Positions 36,510 to 48,325 of a stretch of 64,000 nt of DNA are shown piece by piece. The notes under the pieces are model-generated. The model did not search any database, was not told the origin of the DNA, and saw nothing but the letters and a program-made list of their open reading frames with translations. The first letter of the stretch is position 1. The number at the start of each line of letters is the position of its first letter. The DNA comes from Glandiceps talaboti (lineage: Eukaryota > Hemichordata > Enteropneusta > Spengelidae), in the NCBI RefSeq assembly GCF_964340395.1, contig NC_135560.1, positions 19,135,098-19,199,097 on the forward strand, read 5' to 3'. The position numbers and the translations under genes are program-made.

Positions 36510-36885
36510 AAGTAAATTACATGTATGTCAAAACTAAAATTATTGTATTTACTAAGAGATGAAATTCTTAAGAAAATTGAAAAGTGGTTATTGGTGGTCA
36601 TAAACTCGACGTTGTTCGCTTTTTATGAATATCTAGGCGTGATTATGTCGAGCAGTGGTCTATGGTATTTAGCGCTTGCAGCTCAAGCGAGTAAAGCAAT
36701 GATTGCGGTCATGAGTCAACTTGCAAAACTTGGGGACCTCCTAGTCAAAACTAAATTTAAAAGTTTTTGACTGTAAACTATTACCGATATTAAATTATAC
36801 GGTGGAGATTTTGGGTTTTAATACGTCTACTGAAACTGAACGTGTTCAAAGTAAATTTCAGTGTTATAATTTGAGTCGTATATAA
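36510..36885 (+). pseudogene. LINE reverse-transcriptase C-terminal remnant, plus strand
   Basis: Translated with frame changes, the region shows KTKIIVFTKR, then EKW, then YLGVIMSSSGLWYLALAAQ and ASKAMIAVMSQLAKLG. After a stop and frame change come LLPILNYTVEILGFNT and ERVQSKFQCYNLSRI. This order is typical of the end of the reverse transcriptase of animal non-LTR retrotransposons (KTK..VF, YLGV..S..G.W, QA.KA, PIL.Y..EI.GF). At least two frame breaks and stops make it a dead fragment of a cellular retrotransposon. Confidence 0.8.
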
Positions 36886-37052
36886 ACATATATGTAGTCT
36901 TTGAGTATGGGAGCTACAAAAATGCTTGACAAGTGTTCATTACGGGAAGCAGGCTGAAATGTTTTGAGATTGCTGAACGAGAGCTGCAAAAATTTAACCT
37001 CAGACCACTTCTCCTCAGCCCTGGTTCAAGTTCTTAGGTCATAGTGGTGTAA

Positions 37053-37092
37053 ACTACATCTCAGACCACAATGTAGTGACCTGAGACTACAT
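37053..37092. mobile_element. Micro-hairpin insertion (CTCAGACCAC tips)
   Basis: The element 37060-37085 has ends CTCAGACCAC and GTGACCTGAG with TGTA near the centre. ACTACAT lies on both sides (37053-37059 and 37086-37092). A CTCAGACCAC half-motif also occurs at 36991. Confidence 0.75.
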
Positions 37093-37159
37093 GTACATGT
37101 AGGCCCTACCTACTGGTATATTATGTAACTGCACTTGACGCCAGTGTGATTTCTAACTA

Positions 37160-37930
37160 AACTGTGTTATTGAAAGAACCGATGTGACGTGATCTGTTTT
37201 CTTTGTACCTGACACAATCCTAGCTGCTGTATTTTGGGCATGTTGAAGAGGGACAATGTTTTAACTGGCAGCCCATACAGAAGGGCCATTCAGTAGTCAG
37301 GTTTCGATGATATAAGTGCATGACCAAGGTTCTGACAAACTCCGTCTGTAAGATACTGGCGTATGCGACCATAGACAGTGGAGGGGCCCCCTCCACTGTC
37401 AATGATGCGACCTATTGTTCGGGGGTGAAAAAGAACTGATCTACATGTCAACGAGATGTGCTTCTTGAGGTTATAACGGTCATCAATTGTTACACAAATG
37501 GTACATGCTGAATCCACTAACTGCACAGAAGACGATCCAATGTTGATGTGGTTCATGAGACGAGGAAGCCTGTTGAACTGAGACGTGATAAGGAGGACCT
37601 CGGTTTTGCCATCATTAAACTAGCTTATTTTGGGTCGTTTAATATCATGTGCAACAGTTTCCATCTTAGTTACTGTAGTTGACGTATGTGATTGGGGAAA
37701 TATATTGGTAAATCTGGTTGTCGTCTGCATGTTGTTGCATATTGAGATTTTGATGTCGGATTAGCTTTCCAAGTGGTGGTGTGTATAGACAGCATACGCG
37801 TGTAAGAGTGGACCAAGCACAGGGTTTTGTGGCACTCCACACTGCAAATGTTTGGTTTCTGATATGCCTTGTACAGAAATGGACTGTTATATATCTTTGA
37901 GGTATAAAGACTCTAGTCGAATGCCTGTAA
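37160..37930 (-). pseudogene. LINE reverse-transcriptase remnant (CR1/L2/Jockey-like), minus strand, with micro-hairpin insertion
   Basis: Minus-strand frames give, in order: SISVQGISETKHLQ, CGVPQNPVLGPLL, YTPPLGKLIRHQNL and HADDNQIYQ (the catalytic YADD motif with Y changed to H). These are followed by NDGKTEVLLITSQ, INIG, ICVTIDDRYNLKKHI, HALISSKPDY and QNTAARIVSGTKK. This is the palm-to-thumb order of a non-LTR retrotransposon. Frameshifts and stops show that it is inactive. A 42-bp in-frame insertion made of a palindrome plus its target duplication interrupts it at 37363-37411. The fragment ends near 37160 beside a piece of the TAGTCT element (GATTTCTAACTAAACTGTG). Confidence 0.88.
37363..37411. 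mobile_element. Micro-hairpin inserted into the LINE, with 7-bp direct repeats
   Basis: The element 37370-37404 has arms CATAGACAGTGGAGGGG and CCCCTCCACTGTCAATG. ATGCGAC flanks both sides (37363-37369 and 37405-37411). In the LINE translation the codons GRI occur on both sides of the insert, as expected for a short target duplication in a once-continuous frame. Confidence 0.85.
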
Positions 37931-37964
37931 TACCGAGCTCGGAATAATCTTGAAATTATGCTGG

Positions 37965-38062
37965 AGTCAGAATTTACGGGGGGGGGGGGGGCATGAACAA
38001 AATTGAGGTTCAAAGGGAGGGGGGCATGACAATTGTGATGGTCTGAAAGGCCCCCCGAATAT
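37965..38062. mobile_element. Degraded end of the GGGACCGG-type element (related to 15.3 kb)
   Basis: AGAATTTACGG followed by a G-run, CATGA, another GGGGGGCATGA and a GGTCTGAAAGG..CCCC step parallel the sub-terminal region at 15339-15450. Only one end is recognisable. Confidence 0.6.
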
Positions 38063-38140
38063 TCTGCTCATGATTTGAACCAAAATTAAACCTCAGGAGC
38101 AGTTGTTTACCAAGTAAATTTACATTTGTATAAGTGTATG

Positions 38141-38267
<127 letters not shown>

Positions 38268-39203
38268 CGTATGTCTCCTTCTCTCTTGCTCTATCTCTCT
38301 GTGTGGAGACTTTGTTGAACATTCAAACCACAGGATCAATCGTTTACCTTGTACTTTGCAAAATTGTTCACTTCATTTACCTTCCACACATTTAATTATT
38401 AGGCAGCCAATGGCCAAACGAATGTGTGTGTCTGCCAAAATATCTATGTATTAGTTAAAGCGTAGGTAATACAGTTGTAAAATAATTTAATGAGAGTACA
38501 ATTTGGGTATTGAAGACAATTTTCAAGTACTTTATGGCTTCCAATAATGTGTATGGTTTGAAATATTATGCCGCTAAATGGCCTCCTACATGTCCTTATT
38601 TTTCAAAAAATTACCTACTGTGGGAGGGGGGACACACCCTCCCCACTAGTTATCGAAGGGGGGTGCCATTTCTGTCAAGACATAGGATTCAAAAAGAAAA
38701 CTCTGCTGGTTAAGTTTTTCCAAGTACAGGTTACAGCCCAATGAGCCCACATCCATTTGTAAAGAAATCTCTATGTCTGATATGTATGGACACTGAAGTT
38801 GATTTCCACTGTTAGTTTACAGTGTGTCATATAGTGTACCATACTGTACTTCTCTGACGTGTATGGGGAGGGGGTAATGTATAATTGCATATTAAAATAT
38901 GTGCAGCCGGGGGGGGGGGTATGGACGTCGCCATCTTTCAAGCGCTAAATTACCTGTTAATCGAGATTTGTTTCAAAACATTAGCATGGTTGATAATATA
39001 TGTGAAAGGGGTAAACTAAGAATGGTTTCTGGGATCGCCTAAGTCAACACGACATATATTGTGGATGGTCTGAGATATTCGATTACGATTCACATCGTCC
39101 GATTTCCAATCGTCCCAATATTCATATTAACATTCTTTATCGTTTCAAAATCACAAAAATGCATATGTCGTGGTGGGGTGAGTACCGACTCTAGTTTGGT
39201 CTC

Positions 39204-39325
<122 letters not shown>

Positions 39326-40452
39326 GTCTCCGTATCGAAACTTATTCAGTCATAAAATCATCAGGTTTCTGACAATTTCCGATACCTGTTACAAGAAAGA
39401 CTGCAGTACAAGAACATTTGGTTAGCTACATGTATTACATCTGATGCCTTATACGTGACACGCACGATAATTGTCCAGTTTGCATCAGAGGGTGTGCCTC
39501 GCCTTCTGCACATGTGCCGTACGTCTGGCTTGTCTGTCAGTGTCACATTTTGCTTCCCCTCTTCAGTTTTCTCAGATGTTTTAAGAATTTAAACATAGTC
39601 AGTGTCTGATCGACAAAAATTCTTTCCACTGAAGTTTAGAAAACATTTAGTGCAACTCTACGTAAACGTCATGTTGATGCATCATACATCATCATGAGAC
39701 GTCACATTGACCTCACACTTCGCTTCGCGCTTCCTTCAACGTCCGGTCGTTATGAAACTAGTTTGAAGGCTTTCGCTAGCGATAGCGTGGCCAGTCTTGT
39801 TTTACTGCGTAATCGTCTAATGTTTTCCAAATAATTATGAATTAATTTATCTTTTTGTTTACACTTTGGGTATATTACTTGCTATTAGAACTCCCGGGCA
39901 ACTCATATTTAATTTTCCAACCTTAGAATTTGTTCAATGATCGTCGGGTTTGAGTACTTTCCTAAGCCGGTCCCACAACTGTTATACTTATAAGTTATAG
40001 CTGGGCGTTGTGACCGGTAACCGGCTATTATCTACATCACTGCCTACTAAGTACGTCAAAAACACACCGTTCGCACATGTGAGCCTGATTTCAGGCAAAA
40101 TATCGGGCTATTAGAGTGCATACAGGCCCTTTTGTTCGCTTGTATTGTTTGCATTTGGTATTTGGCATTTCGCACGTTGTTTATTTGCACCATTCACAGT
40201 GTCTTATCATGCTTTGTGTAACTTGTAAGCCTAATCGACAACTGGGCCAAAGGTTTTTACTAGACAAATTTGAAACAAATTTTGCGTCAGTTTGATGGTA
40301 AACCTGCTATATTGACTACCAAATTTAGTTAACCCCAGTTATTTCTACTCATGTTGCATCACCATATATTTAGAAAGAGTATATATGAAATATGAGAGCC
40401 ATGTGAAACTTCTTCAGTGCAAAATGGGATGAAGATATGAGGGCAAAGTCAG

Positions 40453-40901
40453 TGCTCCTTTTAGTCTCGCTGCCAGACTCGAGTACCGTGGCCGATAACG
40501 ACAAACCGGTCTTCTAATTCAAGTGTCGGTCTTCTAGTTCAAAAAACCGGTCTTCTAATTCAAGTGTCGGTCTTCTAGTTCAAGTGTCGGTCTTCTAGTT
40601 CAAAAAACCGGTCTTCTAGTTCAAGTGTCGGTCTTCTAGTTCAAGTGTCGGTCTTCTAGTTCAAAAAACCGGTCTTCTAGTTCAAGTGTCGGTCTTCTAA
40701 TTCAAGTGTCGGTCTTCTAGTTCAAGTGTCGGTCTTCTAGTTCCGGCCACGGTACTCGAGACTATCGTCCCTAATCTGTTTACAAAGCGGCGCAGCCGCG
40801 AGAAGAGAGGGACCAGTCCCCCTCTCTTCTCGCGGCTGCGCCGCTCGGTAAACAGATTAGGGACGATAGTCTCGAGTCTGGCAGCGAGACTATGCTCCTT
40901 C
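40453..40901. mobile_element. 431-bp fold-back element, 22-bp perfect inverted ends, internal minisatellite and hairpin
   Basis: The element 40462-40892 starts TAGTCTCGCTGCCAGACTCG and ends with the exact complement. TGCTCCTTT (40453-40461) and TGCTCCTTC (40893-40901) look like a 9-bp target duplication. Inside, GTACCGTGGCCG pairs with CGGCCACGGTAC around a 20-bp minisatellite (40505-40742). To its right a long hairpin (40753-40875) has arms of about 55 bp, containing GACTATCGTCCCTAATCTG and GCGGCGCAGCCGCGAGAAGA. The TAGTCT tips and 9-bp duplication match the smaller elements of this window. Confidence 0.88.
40505..40742. repeat. Minisatellite, 20-bp unit CGGTCTTCTAGTTCAAGTGT, about 12 copies
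   Basis: Units end either in AAGTGT or in AAAAAAC in a semi-regular order, giving a higher-order pattern. The array lies wholly inside the fold-back element. Confidence 0.95.
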
Positions 40902-41379
40902 CAGCAGTTTGTTTTTCCCGCATATGCATACATTACCCATAATCCTTTTAAGTATTCTGCAGATATCTGTGCAATGTGCACACATGACTCATGAAAATCT
41001 GGAATGCACTGATCGAAGCCAATTGTACAGTTATACTATAAAAACAGGAGTTATGAGTATACCACATTGAAATAAAACAAGAGAATAAGAGATGAGGGCC
41101 CTCAGAATCGTCACGTAGAGTGATATAACAGTTACATGGATGCCGGGCATGTACCCATAGGTACGGGCCCGGGGGGGGGGGGGGGGTCTGCATGCCGAAC
41201 GTCATTAAGTATTTCCTTTACTTTGGTGCTCATGATCGTAATTTGGATGATGCTCAAGATATTTGAGGCGTGAATACCTGTTGTTCTTCTAAAGGCTTGT
41301 TTATTACTGTGAAGATCACACCCTAACACTTAATTGTTCTATAAACGACACATGGACAAGAATACTATTCCCATAGAGG

Positions 41380-41460
41380 TTAGTCTAGTTAATTCCTGAT
41401 GGACCGTATTTCGTTCAGCGTTACGTTGTACATAACACGGTCCGTCAGAAACTATAGTCG
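41380..41460. repeat. Imperfect hairpin
   Basis: TTCCTGATGGACCGT pairs with ACGGTCCGTCAGAA around a spacer of about 30 bp. Likely a small decayed fold-back. Confidence 0.5.
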
Positions 41461-41916
41461 ACATGGACGACATGGATGCCATATAATATTCCCAATAGTC
41501 ACTCAATTTTACTTAGCTAGAAATAATGTCCACAGACTCAAATCTGTCAGCACGTCTCTACTGTGAGTTTGTTGACGCTATTGGCCGGTCAGGTTTGTTA
41601 AGAAGCTCCATACACTAGCAATATTTGTGGCCCAATTTTAAACTATTATTGGAAACGATTGTCATGTCATCTAAATCTGTATTACTATGCATCAAACGCG
41701 TAGAAATGTGAAACACGTTTAGTGGTGGCGGTATGTAGTGCATAATGAAAAGGCGTACTACGAACATTTATTTCAAAATGAGCCCTGTGATATTACAATC
41801 TACGTACGTCCTAACCATGTAGTTCATATCATAAGCCTGCTTATATACATACATATATGTATCGAATACACTAGCTACACGTATAGCGTTTATGTACGTA
41901 TTGATTGCAAGCACGG

Positions 41917-42175
41917 TAGATTTGAATATTCATTTGTTTACTGCCCGGTTATCGGGGTGAACTCATGAATATATTCTGAACTAAATGCAAATGTATTCAA
42001 ATCACTTCCGACTCGCAATCTGAACTATTTTTCAGATCGCGTATAATCCGATTAGACAGGCGCTAATGGGAAAGTACAGAAACGTCCACCTCATCAGCAT
42101 AAAAGTACAGAATTGAACTCAATCTGAACTATAGTACGGAAAATGTCGTAATCTGTACTATTTTTTCTACTAGTG
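41917..42175. mobile_element. 259-bp dispersed repeat, copy B, just upstream of the kelch gene
   Basis: This is the reverse complement of 26979-27237, almost identical over the whole length. It ends 250 bp before the kelch start codon and so may lie in the promoter or a 5' UTR intron. Confidence 0.85.
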
Positions 42176-42425
42176 TGTAGTATAACATTTTTAATTAGTC
42201 TCAGTTTATATTTCTGAAGTTAAAGTATCACCTCACCAGTAATGTGGCGTAAAATATTCTCAAATTGTGGGAATTTTAAATCATCTCGTAGGTAATGTAA
42301 GATTATGTATTCTTTTTTGCTTTAGCACATTGTTCTTGAAAATCTTTGAGTCCTTTATTCATGACAAGAAATATTTATTCATTTTTTTTTATTACAGAAA
42401 TTGTAAAAGATTGAGCGTTTTCAGG

Positions 42426-45292
42426 ATGTCGTCCTTACTAGGGCCATTGCCCTTACCGGTATCACCTGGACAACCAACATCAGCACTCCGACCAAACAAT
42501 TTTGACTTCCATCAACCAGTCCATTCTAGTGATGTTTTAGAAGAACTTTATGAAATGAGGTCAAACAATCTCTTCACTGATGTGACGCTGCATATAGAGA
42601 ACACAGACTTTGAGTGTCATCGAAATATTTTAGCTGCAACAAGTAGCTATTTCATGTCCATGTTTTCAACAGATCTGAAGGAAAAAAGAGAAAATGTAAT
42701 TACAATCAAGAACATCAAAGCACAGAGTATGAGTTTGATTCTCCAATATGCATACACATCAAGAATACAGATAACAGAACAGAATGTGCAAGCACTACTG
42801 GAAGCTGCTGATTTATTCCAGATTATCCCAATCCGGGATGCATGTGCGGATTTCCTGGAAAGCCAGATTGATGTTCATAACTGTCTTGGCATATACTGTT
42901 TTGCTGACCGTCATTCCTGTACTAAACTAAGTGACGAAGCCTGGCAGTTTGCTCTTGAATACTTTCCTGAAGTGTGTAAACATAATGAAATCTTACTGTT
43001 ACCAAAGGATGATGTGTTAGACTATTTATCATGTGATGAATTACACATTGAGAAAGAAGAAACCGTCTTTGAAACTATGATTCGATGGGTTTCTCATGAC
43101 TCTATGAAGAGAGAAAAATATCTCTCAGAACTTCTAGAACAACTACGCATCAATCTCCTGTCTTCAACATTCTTACTAGAAGTGATTCTACAAAACAGCT
43201 ATGTGGTGAAATCTGATGTCTTTGATAAATTCATGAAAGCCACCAAGAAATACCGAACTCTAAAAAGTGATCTTATAACACCACAAAGTCAACGTGCACG
43301 GTTACAAAGTACTGTTGTTATTGTTGGCGGAGTGGGAGTTGCCAATGGTAAAATCGCAGATGTTAATTGTTATGATCCAACAAATCAGATGTGGTCAACA
43401 CTGACGAAATTACCCAAACATAGCGACAGTGCATACAGCGTTACATCACTCGGCAATGATATCTATGTAACTGGCTTGCAAGGCAAGGTATCCATGTACA
43501 GTATCAAACGAGACAAGTGGTTTGAGTCAGCACCTATGAACCAGCCAAGACACCGACATGCATCAACATCACTAGATGGTTATGTCTATGTAGTAGGTGG
43601 ATATGATGGATCAGCTAGGTTAACCAGTGTGGAAAGATTTGATCCAAAAAATAACAAATGGGAAGAGGTAAGGAGTTGTACATTCTACTAGACATATTTA
43701 TAATTATATTATTTAATTATATTATCAACTTACTTTCATGATATGGTAAATGCAATTTTTAAGGATGTATCTAGACTGAAAAATTCATCGCTGTGGTCGT
43801 TCCTTATCACTTGCCTATAAAAATTGATAGATTCCCCCCCCCCCCACCACCACCACCACCACCACCACCACCACCACCACCACACACACACACATGAATC
43901 TTCCAGTCTGGGATGTTTAGAACTATCTTCATACATCACGAGGTCTTTCCTTGGTAATGCTAGAACATACTTCTCAGGTGGAAACATACTTTGGGCTCAC
44001 AAATTAGGATCTACCAAAACATATTTTGAAATGTTCAAATCATGAAATCAACCATGACCAAATTATGTATGAATATGTCAGAGTATTATGAAAATATTAA
44101 ATTTCAAAGTGTCAATTTATAGAACTTGACAGATTGGCAGGTAGGTAGCTTTTCTAGATAATGTTATTCTCTGAGTAAAATAATGATGTAACCATTCATA
44201 TGTTACAAGGATAATGATGTATGAAAAATCCATCAAAATATCTTGTTTTTTTCACCGTCAAAGACATGTGAATGTAGTTTGATAAAATTTGGCATTCTTG
44301 AACAGTTTCTATGTTTCCTAATTGTATGTTTTAGTATATGAAATAAATGATTGGCCATCATGAATAAACAATGTGTTTGTAAGTACACAAATGTGGAAGG
44401 TATTAAAACACTGGAAAAGAGTAACCATAATTCAACAATATGTAACTCTCCAGGATTCTAAATACGCTACTTGAATTGATCAGAAATTGAAACATAGCAA
44501 TAAATAAAAAAGGAAATCAATAATTTACAGTGTTAGATAAACTTGCTCAAGTCTCAGGGTTTTTTCCATTCTTTACATTTTTTTTAAAACACAGACTGTC
44601 ACAGTTGTTTTCTTTTGTGTGAAATGATAACCAGACTGAGTTTAGCGCAAGAGTCGAGTGAACACATAGCCCTTCAAAGACTATAGGTGTCTGGATTTTT
44701 TTTTTCATTTTCCTTTACAAAACTAAAAATGAATAACAAACTCAAAACATTTGGAGATTATGAGACTAAAACAATTCTCCCAAGATCCTGTGCCAGTCTA
44801 AGTGTTAGATTAATAACAAGACTAAGGTGTGTCACTGTTCAAGCTTTCTAACATTACTATTTTCCCCAAAATACAATATATTTATTTTATAGACTAGTGT
44901 AGATTGTATACATTGCCTATGAAAGAACAGGAACTATAAAAATAAACCTGATACCTTTATATAAATGTACAATGTTTATAGCAAACAAGTCACCAAACTG
45001 AGAAAAATCATCAATAGAAAACACTCTATATGTACTATGTTTTACACCAAACACAGGGAAATTGTGAAAAGAATTCTATGTTTATAGTATACTATTAAAA
45101 TACATGATTTCATTTCATTTTAAGAGTTGTCAACAGTTCTACAATGGGAAAGTTAACAACTTCAGTATGAAATCCATCATTGAACTTACTTTTAAGAGTG
45201 CTAAAAAGAGTAAGAAAGTTCACAACTCTGTCATATTTTGATAGCAAGTAACTCACCAACTAGTCTGGATGCCAACTGTACAGCTGTGGTTT

Positions 45293-45344
<52 letters not shown>

Positions 45345-48325
45345 GGTTTCTAACTGTGGTTTTAGTTGTGAGTGAAAGTATAAATCGTAATGATACTGTC
45401 TAGGCACTAGACTACTTACCAACGTGAATGATAATTGAAAGAATTCTAGAAATGTTGTCAGTCCTGTCAATTGTCATTTTCATCTGACATTTTCATTAGT
45501 GCCAAACTATTGTATTTACCAGTTTACAACTGTGTGACCAATTGACAAGGGATTTGAGAGTTATTGCTTCTAGCTTGACCTATTTACAACTACTAGCAGC
45601 CAAATCAATAAAATATAATAGTAGATTGCCTTTGTTTTGAAGTTTGAGTGATGAAATGTTTTCAGAATAGTTTGAAGTGCAGCTGAATGAATAGTAAATG
45701 TTTATCACCACCAATTTCACACACTAAACAAATTCAAAGTTTCACCAGTGGCTTCACACACTAAACACATTCTGCAGTCTACAAATTCAAAGGTTCACCC
45801 ACAACGTCACACACTTAAAACACATTCAAATTTTCACTGACACTTCACTCACTAAACATTCAAAGTTTCACCATGTTGAAAGAGAGATAGTTGTACTGGT
45901 ACTGACATGGATGTGTCAATATTGGTTTAGTGATGTCATTTATAAGAAGTACATCCAATATTTACATGTATTACAGTGAACTAACATTTGTGATAATAGC
46001 TGTAATATAAAGAGGTCCAATAGATTGTTGTTGAAACAATTAACACACCTCCACAGATAAAAACAGAACTGGGTTTGCATGATGTTGGTACTCGCTTTTA
46101 AAAGTCAAGTTTGAAATACACCATGTATCTAGTGTAAAAAAGCTTTTCAAAACTTTCAAATAGAGTTTTGACATGCTTGTATATATACTAGTTTTGAAAA
46201 TTTATTCAGTTCCTAAGGCATAGTTTGTCATTTATGTTCTTTTTATACAACTATAAATCATTATTTATGAGCCAAAGTAATTTTTTTCACCTGGCAAAAA
46301 GTATTGTTCTATATGTTGTCACAGAGGCCAGGTGGTTTACAACAATGTGTACAATACAATGATCAGTATGTCCTCTAATAAAGAACAAATCTTTATGTTG
46401 TGGGCCAAAATGATACAGGTCGGGTATTATTTAGAGTCAGCATATATAATATTGGGGATCCTGGGAACACCAAATTGTGGTGTGTCATAAAAAATTATTG
46501 TTCATCAGTGCCATGTCAAACTGGATTAAAGAGCCCACTTCACTGATGATGACAAATTAAGAATATCAAGGTAGTTAATCCTCTTTTTCCCAGCATGAAC
46601 TTATTTGTGTACAAACAGATACCCCTAGGGAGAAAGAGGATTAACCATGTTAATGTATAATGTATAAATCATGACAAATATTGTGAGGTTATTTCACACA
46701 CTAAACAAATTCAAATTTCATTCAACACCAGGACACTGGAGCACTGCTCTTGTGGCAACCATTCAACAAATATCTGAATTTATTTGGATGAATAAAGATT
46801 ATTTTTATTTGATTTGATTCATTCAACACATATATAGAATTAGAAGACTGAAAGAACACAAAATGAGATGAGAAAGGATAACATAGAATTGACGCTGGTG
46901 TTAAAAATTGCCAAATGGTGAATTTGATGTTGAAAAATAATAGAGAGTTGTTGTGGCTAGATAGTGATACTTTACATGGCTGTGCACCACACAGTATCTA
47001 TTTTTATTATGTAATCTGTTTCTGGAAAGTGTGGGTACACCAGTGTACCTTCTAAAGCCAACATGGCACTGACACAACAACATTTGGTTATATCCATTGT
47101 CCCTTGCTATGTGTTGATTCAAAAGCTGTTCCTTTGACCCACAAACAAATGTTGTTACTCATTAGTAGAGGGTACATTGACGCATAGACCCTCAGTGGAG
47201 TGATTGACCATGAATTGTATCTATAGTAACATACAATAAACACTAAATGACAGTCACAGGTTGACATGGAACCCTGTCATTCATAATAGGACTGACTGCA
47301 TATATGTGTGTTAAATTGAATTAAACAACATGTACATAGAATCAATCATGCAATGATAGTGTGACCTACTTACATACATTAGATAACTTCAACAATTAAA
47401 AAAAAACAAATGTTGAAATATCAATTTACCAGCAATGTGTTTTAGAAATAATGAACAATTTCAATTTCATTGGCAAAAATGAAAACAAGAGCTTTGAAAG
47501 ATAATGAAAAGTGATAGACAATCATGTTATAGACTATTGGTTGTAGAATACAAAGCCATACATTGACAAGCCACAGACTGCTATTCACAATGCTATTCAT
47601 CCAGCATACTATTTATAATGGGAATGCAAGATATCACCTTTACTTATTATTAATGATTGTATAATGTGAACTCTTTCTACATTTTCTAACAGAGGCTACA
47701 GATGTGAGTAAGTCTAAGGATTATCATATAACGATGCAGAATTGTTCTAACAGTATTATTTTTTCAGACTGTCCAATGTCTTTCTTGTTTGCCAGTACAG
47801 CGAATTTTACCCAGATTGAATTATATTTATTCCTTGTAGGTGAAACCTTTACTAGATGCTGTGAGTTCACCAGCCATTGTAACCTGTGGAGGCAATGTGT
47901 ATGTGCTAGGTGGTTCAGTGTCAAATGAGGTCGCAACAGAGAAAGTACAATGCTACAATCCTACAACAGATACATGGAAACTTGTGGCATCAATGCCACA
48001 TGCGTTGTCCTGCATCTCAGCAGTTGTCTTGAAAGGCTTCATCTATGTGGTTGGATGTTTGTCTACAATAGTACATTGTTACAATCCTGATACTGACAGC
48101 TGGCGACAAGTTGAATGCATGAATTATAAACGTGCAAGTTGTGCTGCCACGGTATGTAATGGTAAACTGTATGTAACAGGAGGTGAGAACCAACCTAACT
48201 CACCAATAGACAGCATGGAGTGTTATGATCCGGTATCAGATTCATGGACTGTCTTACCTAAACTGCTGTATCCCGTCAAATTACAGGGATCTGTGACTGT
48301 CAGTAGAAAAACAACTTCACTCTAA
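42426..48325 (+). CDS. Kelch-like BTB-BACK-kelch protein, KLHL24-type, complete, two coding exons
   Basis: Proteins of this type usually act as substrate adaptors of Cullin-3 ubiquitin ligases (family knowledge). Exon 1 is 42426-43667, ending at GAG before GTAAGG. Exon 2 is 47840-48325, after TTGTAG, phase 0. The product is 575 residues, normal for the family. The BTB domain (about 40-145) shows NLFTDVTLHIENTDFECHR and ILAATSSYFMSMF. BACK follows (about 150-250) with NCLGIYCFADRHSC and CDELHIEKEETVFE. Six kelch repeats fill about 310-570; the intron falls after the third (YVYVVGGYDGSARLTSVERF). The segment DAVSSPAIVTCGG, and repeat order in general, point to KLHL24/KLHL35-like proteins; exact orthology is not settled. 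An acceptor at 42395 (TTATTACAG) shows that the 5' UTR is spliced, so the ATG at 42426, not an upstream in-frame one, is the start. An AATAAA lies 136 bp after the stop, at 48461, with others further on. Confidence 0.93.
43835..43893. repeat. C-run, (CCA)n and (CA)n in the kelch intron
   Basis: A simple repeat about 170 bp after the exon-1 donor. A poly-histidine or poly-tryptophan ORF across it is an artefact. Confidence 0.95.
45252..45423. mobile_element. TAGTCT-family element, 154 bp, with an internal (AACT)n expansion
   Basis: The element 45261-45414 begins TAGTCTGGATGCCAACTG and ends GATACTGTCTAGGCACTAGACTA in the orientation opposite to 35944. CTCACCAAC (45252-45260) and CTTACCAAC (45415-45423) form the 9-bp duplication, 8 of 9 matching. 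The core TTTCTAACTAA has expanded into about 13 AACT units at 45291-45344. It lies in the kelch intron. Confidence 0.85.
45712..45877. repeat. Degenerate tandem repeat, about 40-bp unit, about four copies
   Basis: TTCACACACTAAACA..ATTCAAAGTTTCACC recurs with drift. A further copy lies at 46693. All are in the kelch intron. Confidence 0.7.
46572..46656. repeat. Hairpin, arms about 22 bp
   Basis: GTTAATCCTCTTTTTCCC pairs with GGGAGAAAGAGGATTAAC around a loop of about 45 bp in the kelch intron. Confidence 0.7.

Noticed and set aside
41917-42175. Helitron identity for the 259-bp repeat
   Set aside because: A hairpin followed by CTAG at one end is suggestive, but the other end does not begin with TC and insertion between A and T is not shown.
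42267-42425. Upstream in-frame extension of the kelch ORF
   Set aside because: It precedes the acceptor at 42395 and includes intron-like T-rich sequence; the family N-terminus fits the ATG at 42426.
46901-47122. Minus-strand ORF of 73 codons (CHVGFRRYTGVPTLSRNR)
   Set aside because: It looked protein-like, but I could not place it in any family and it lies inside the kelch intron without splice support.
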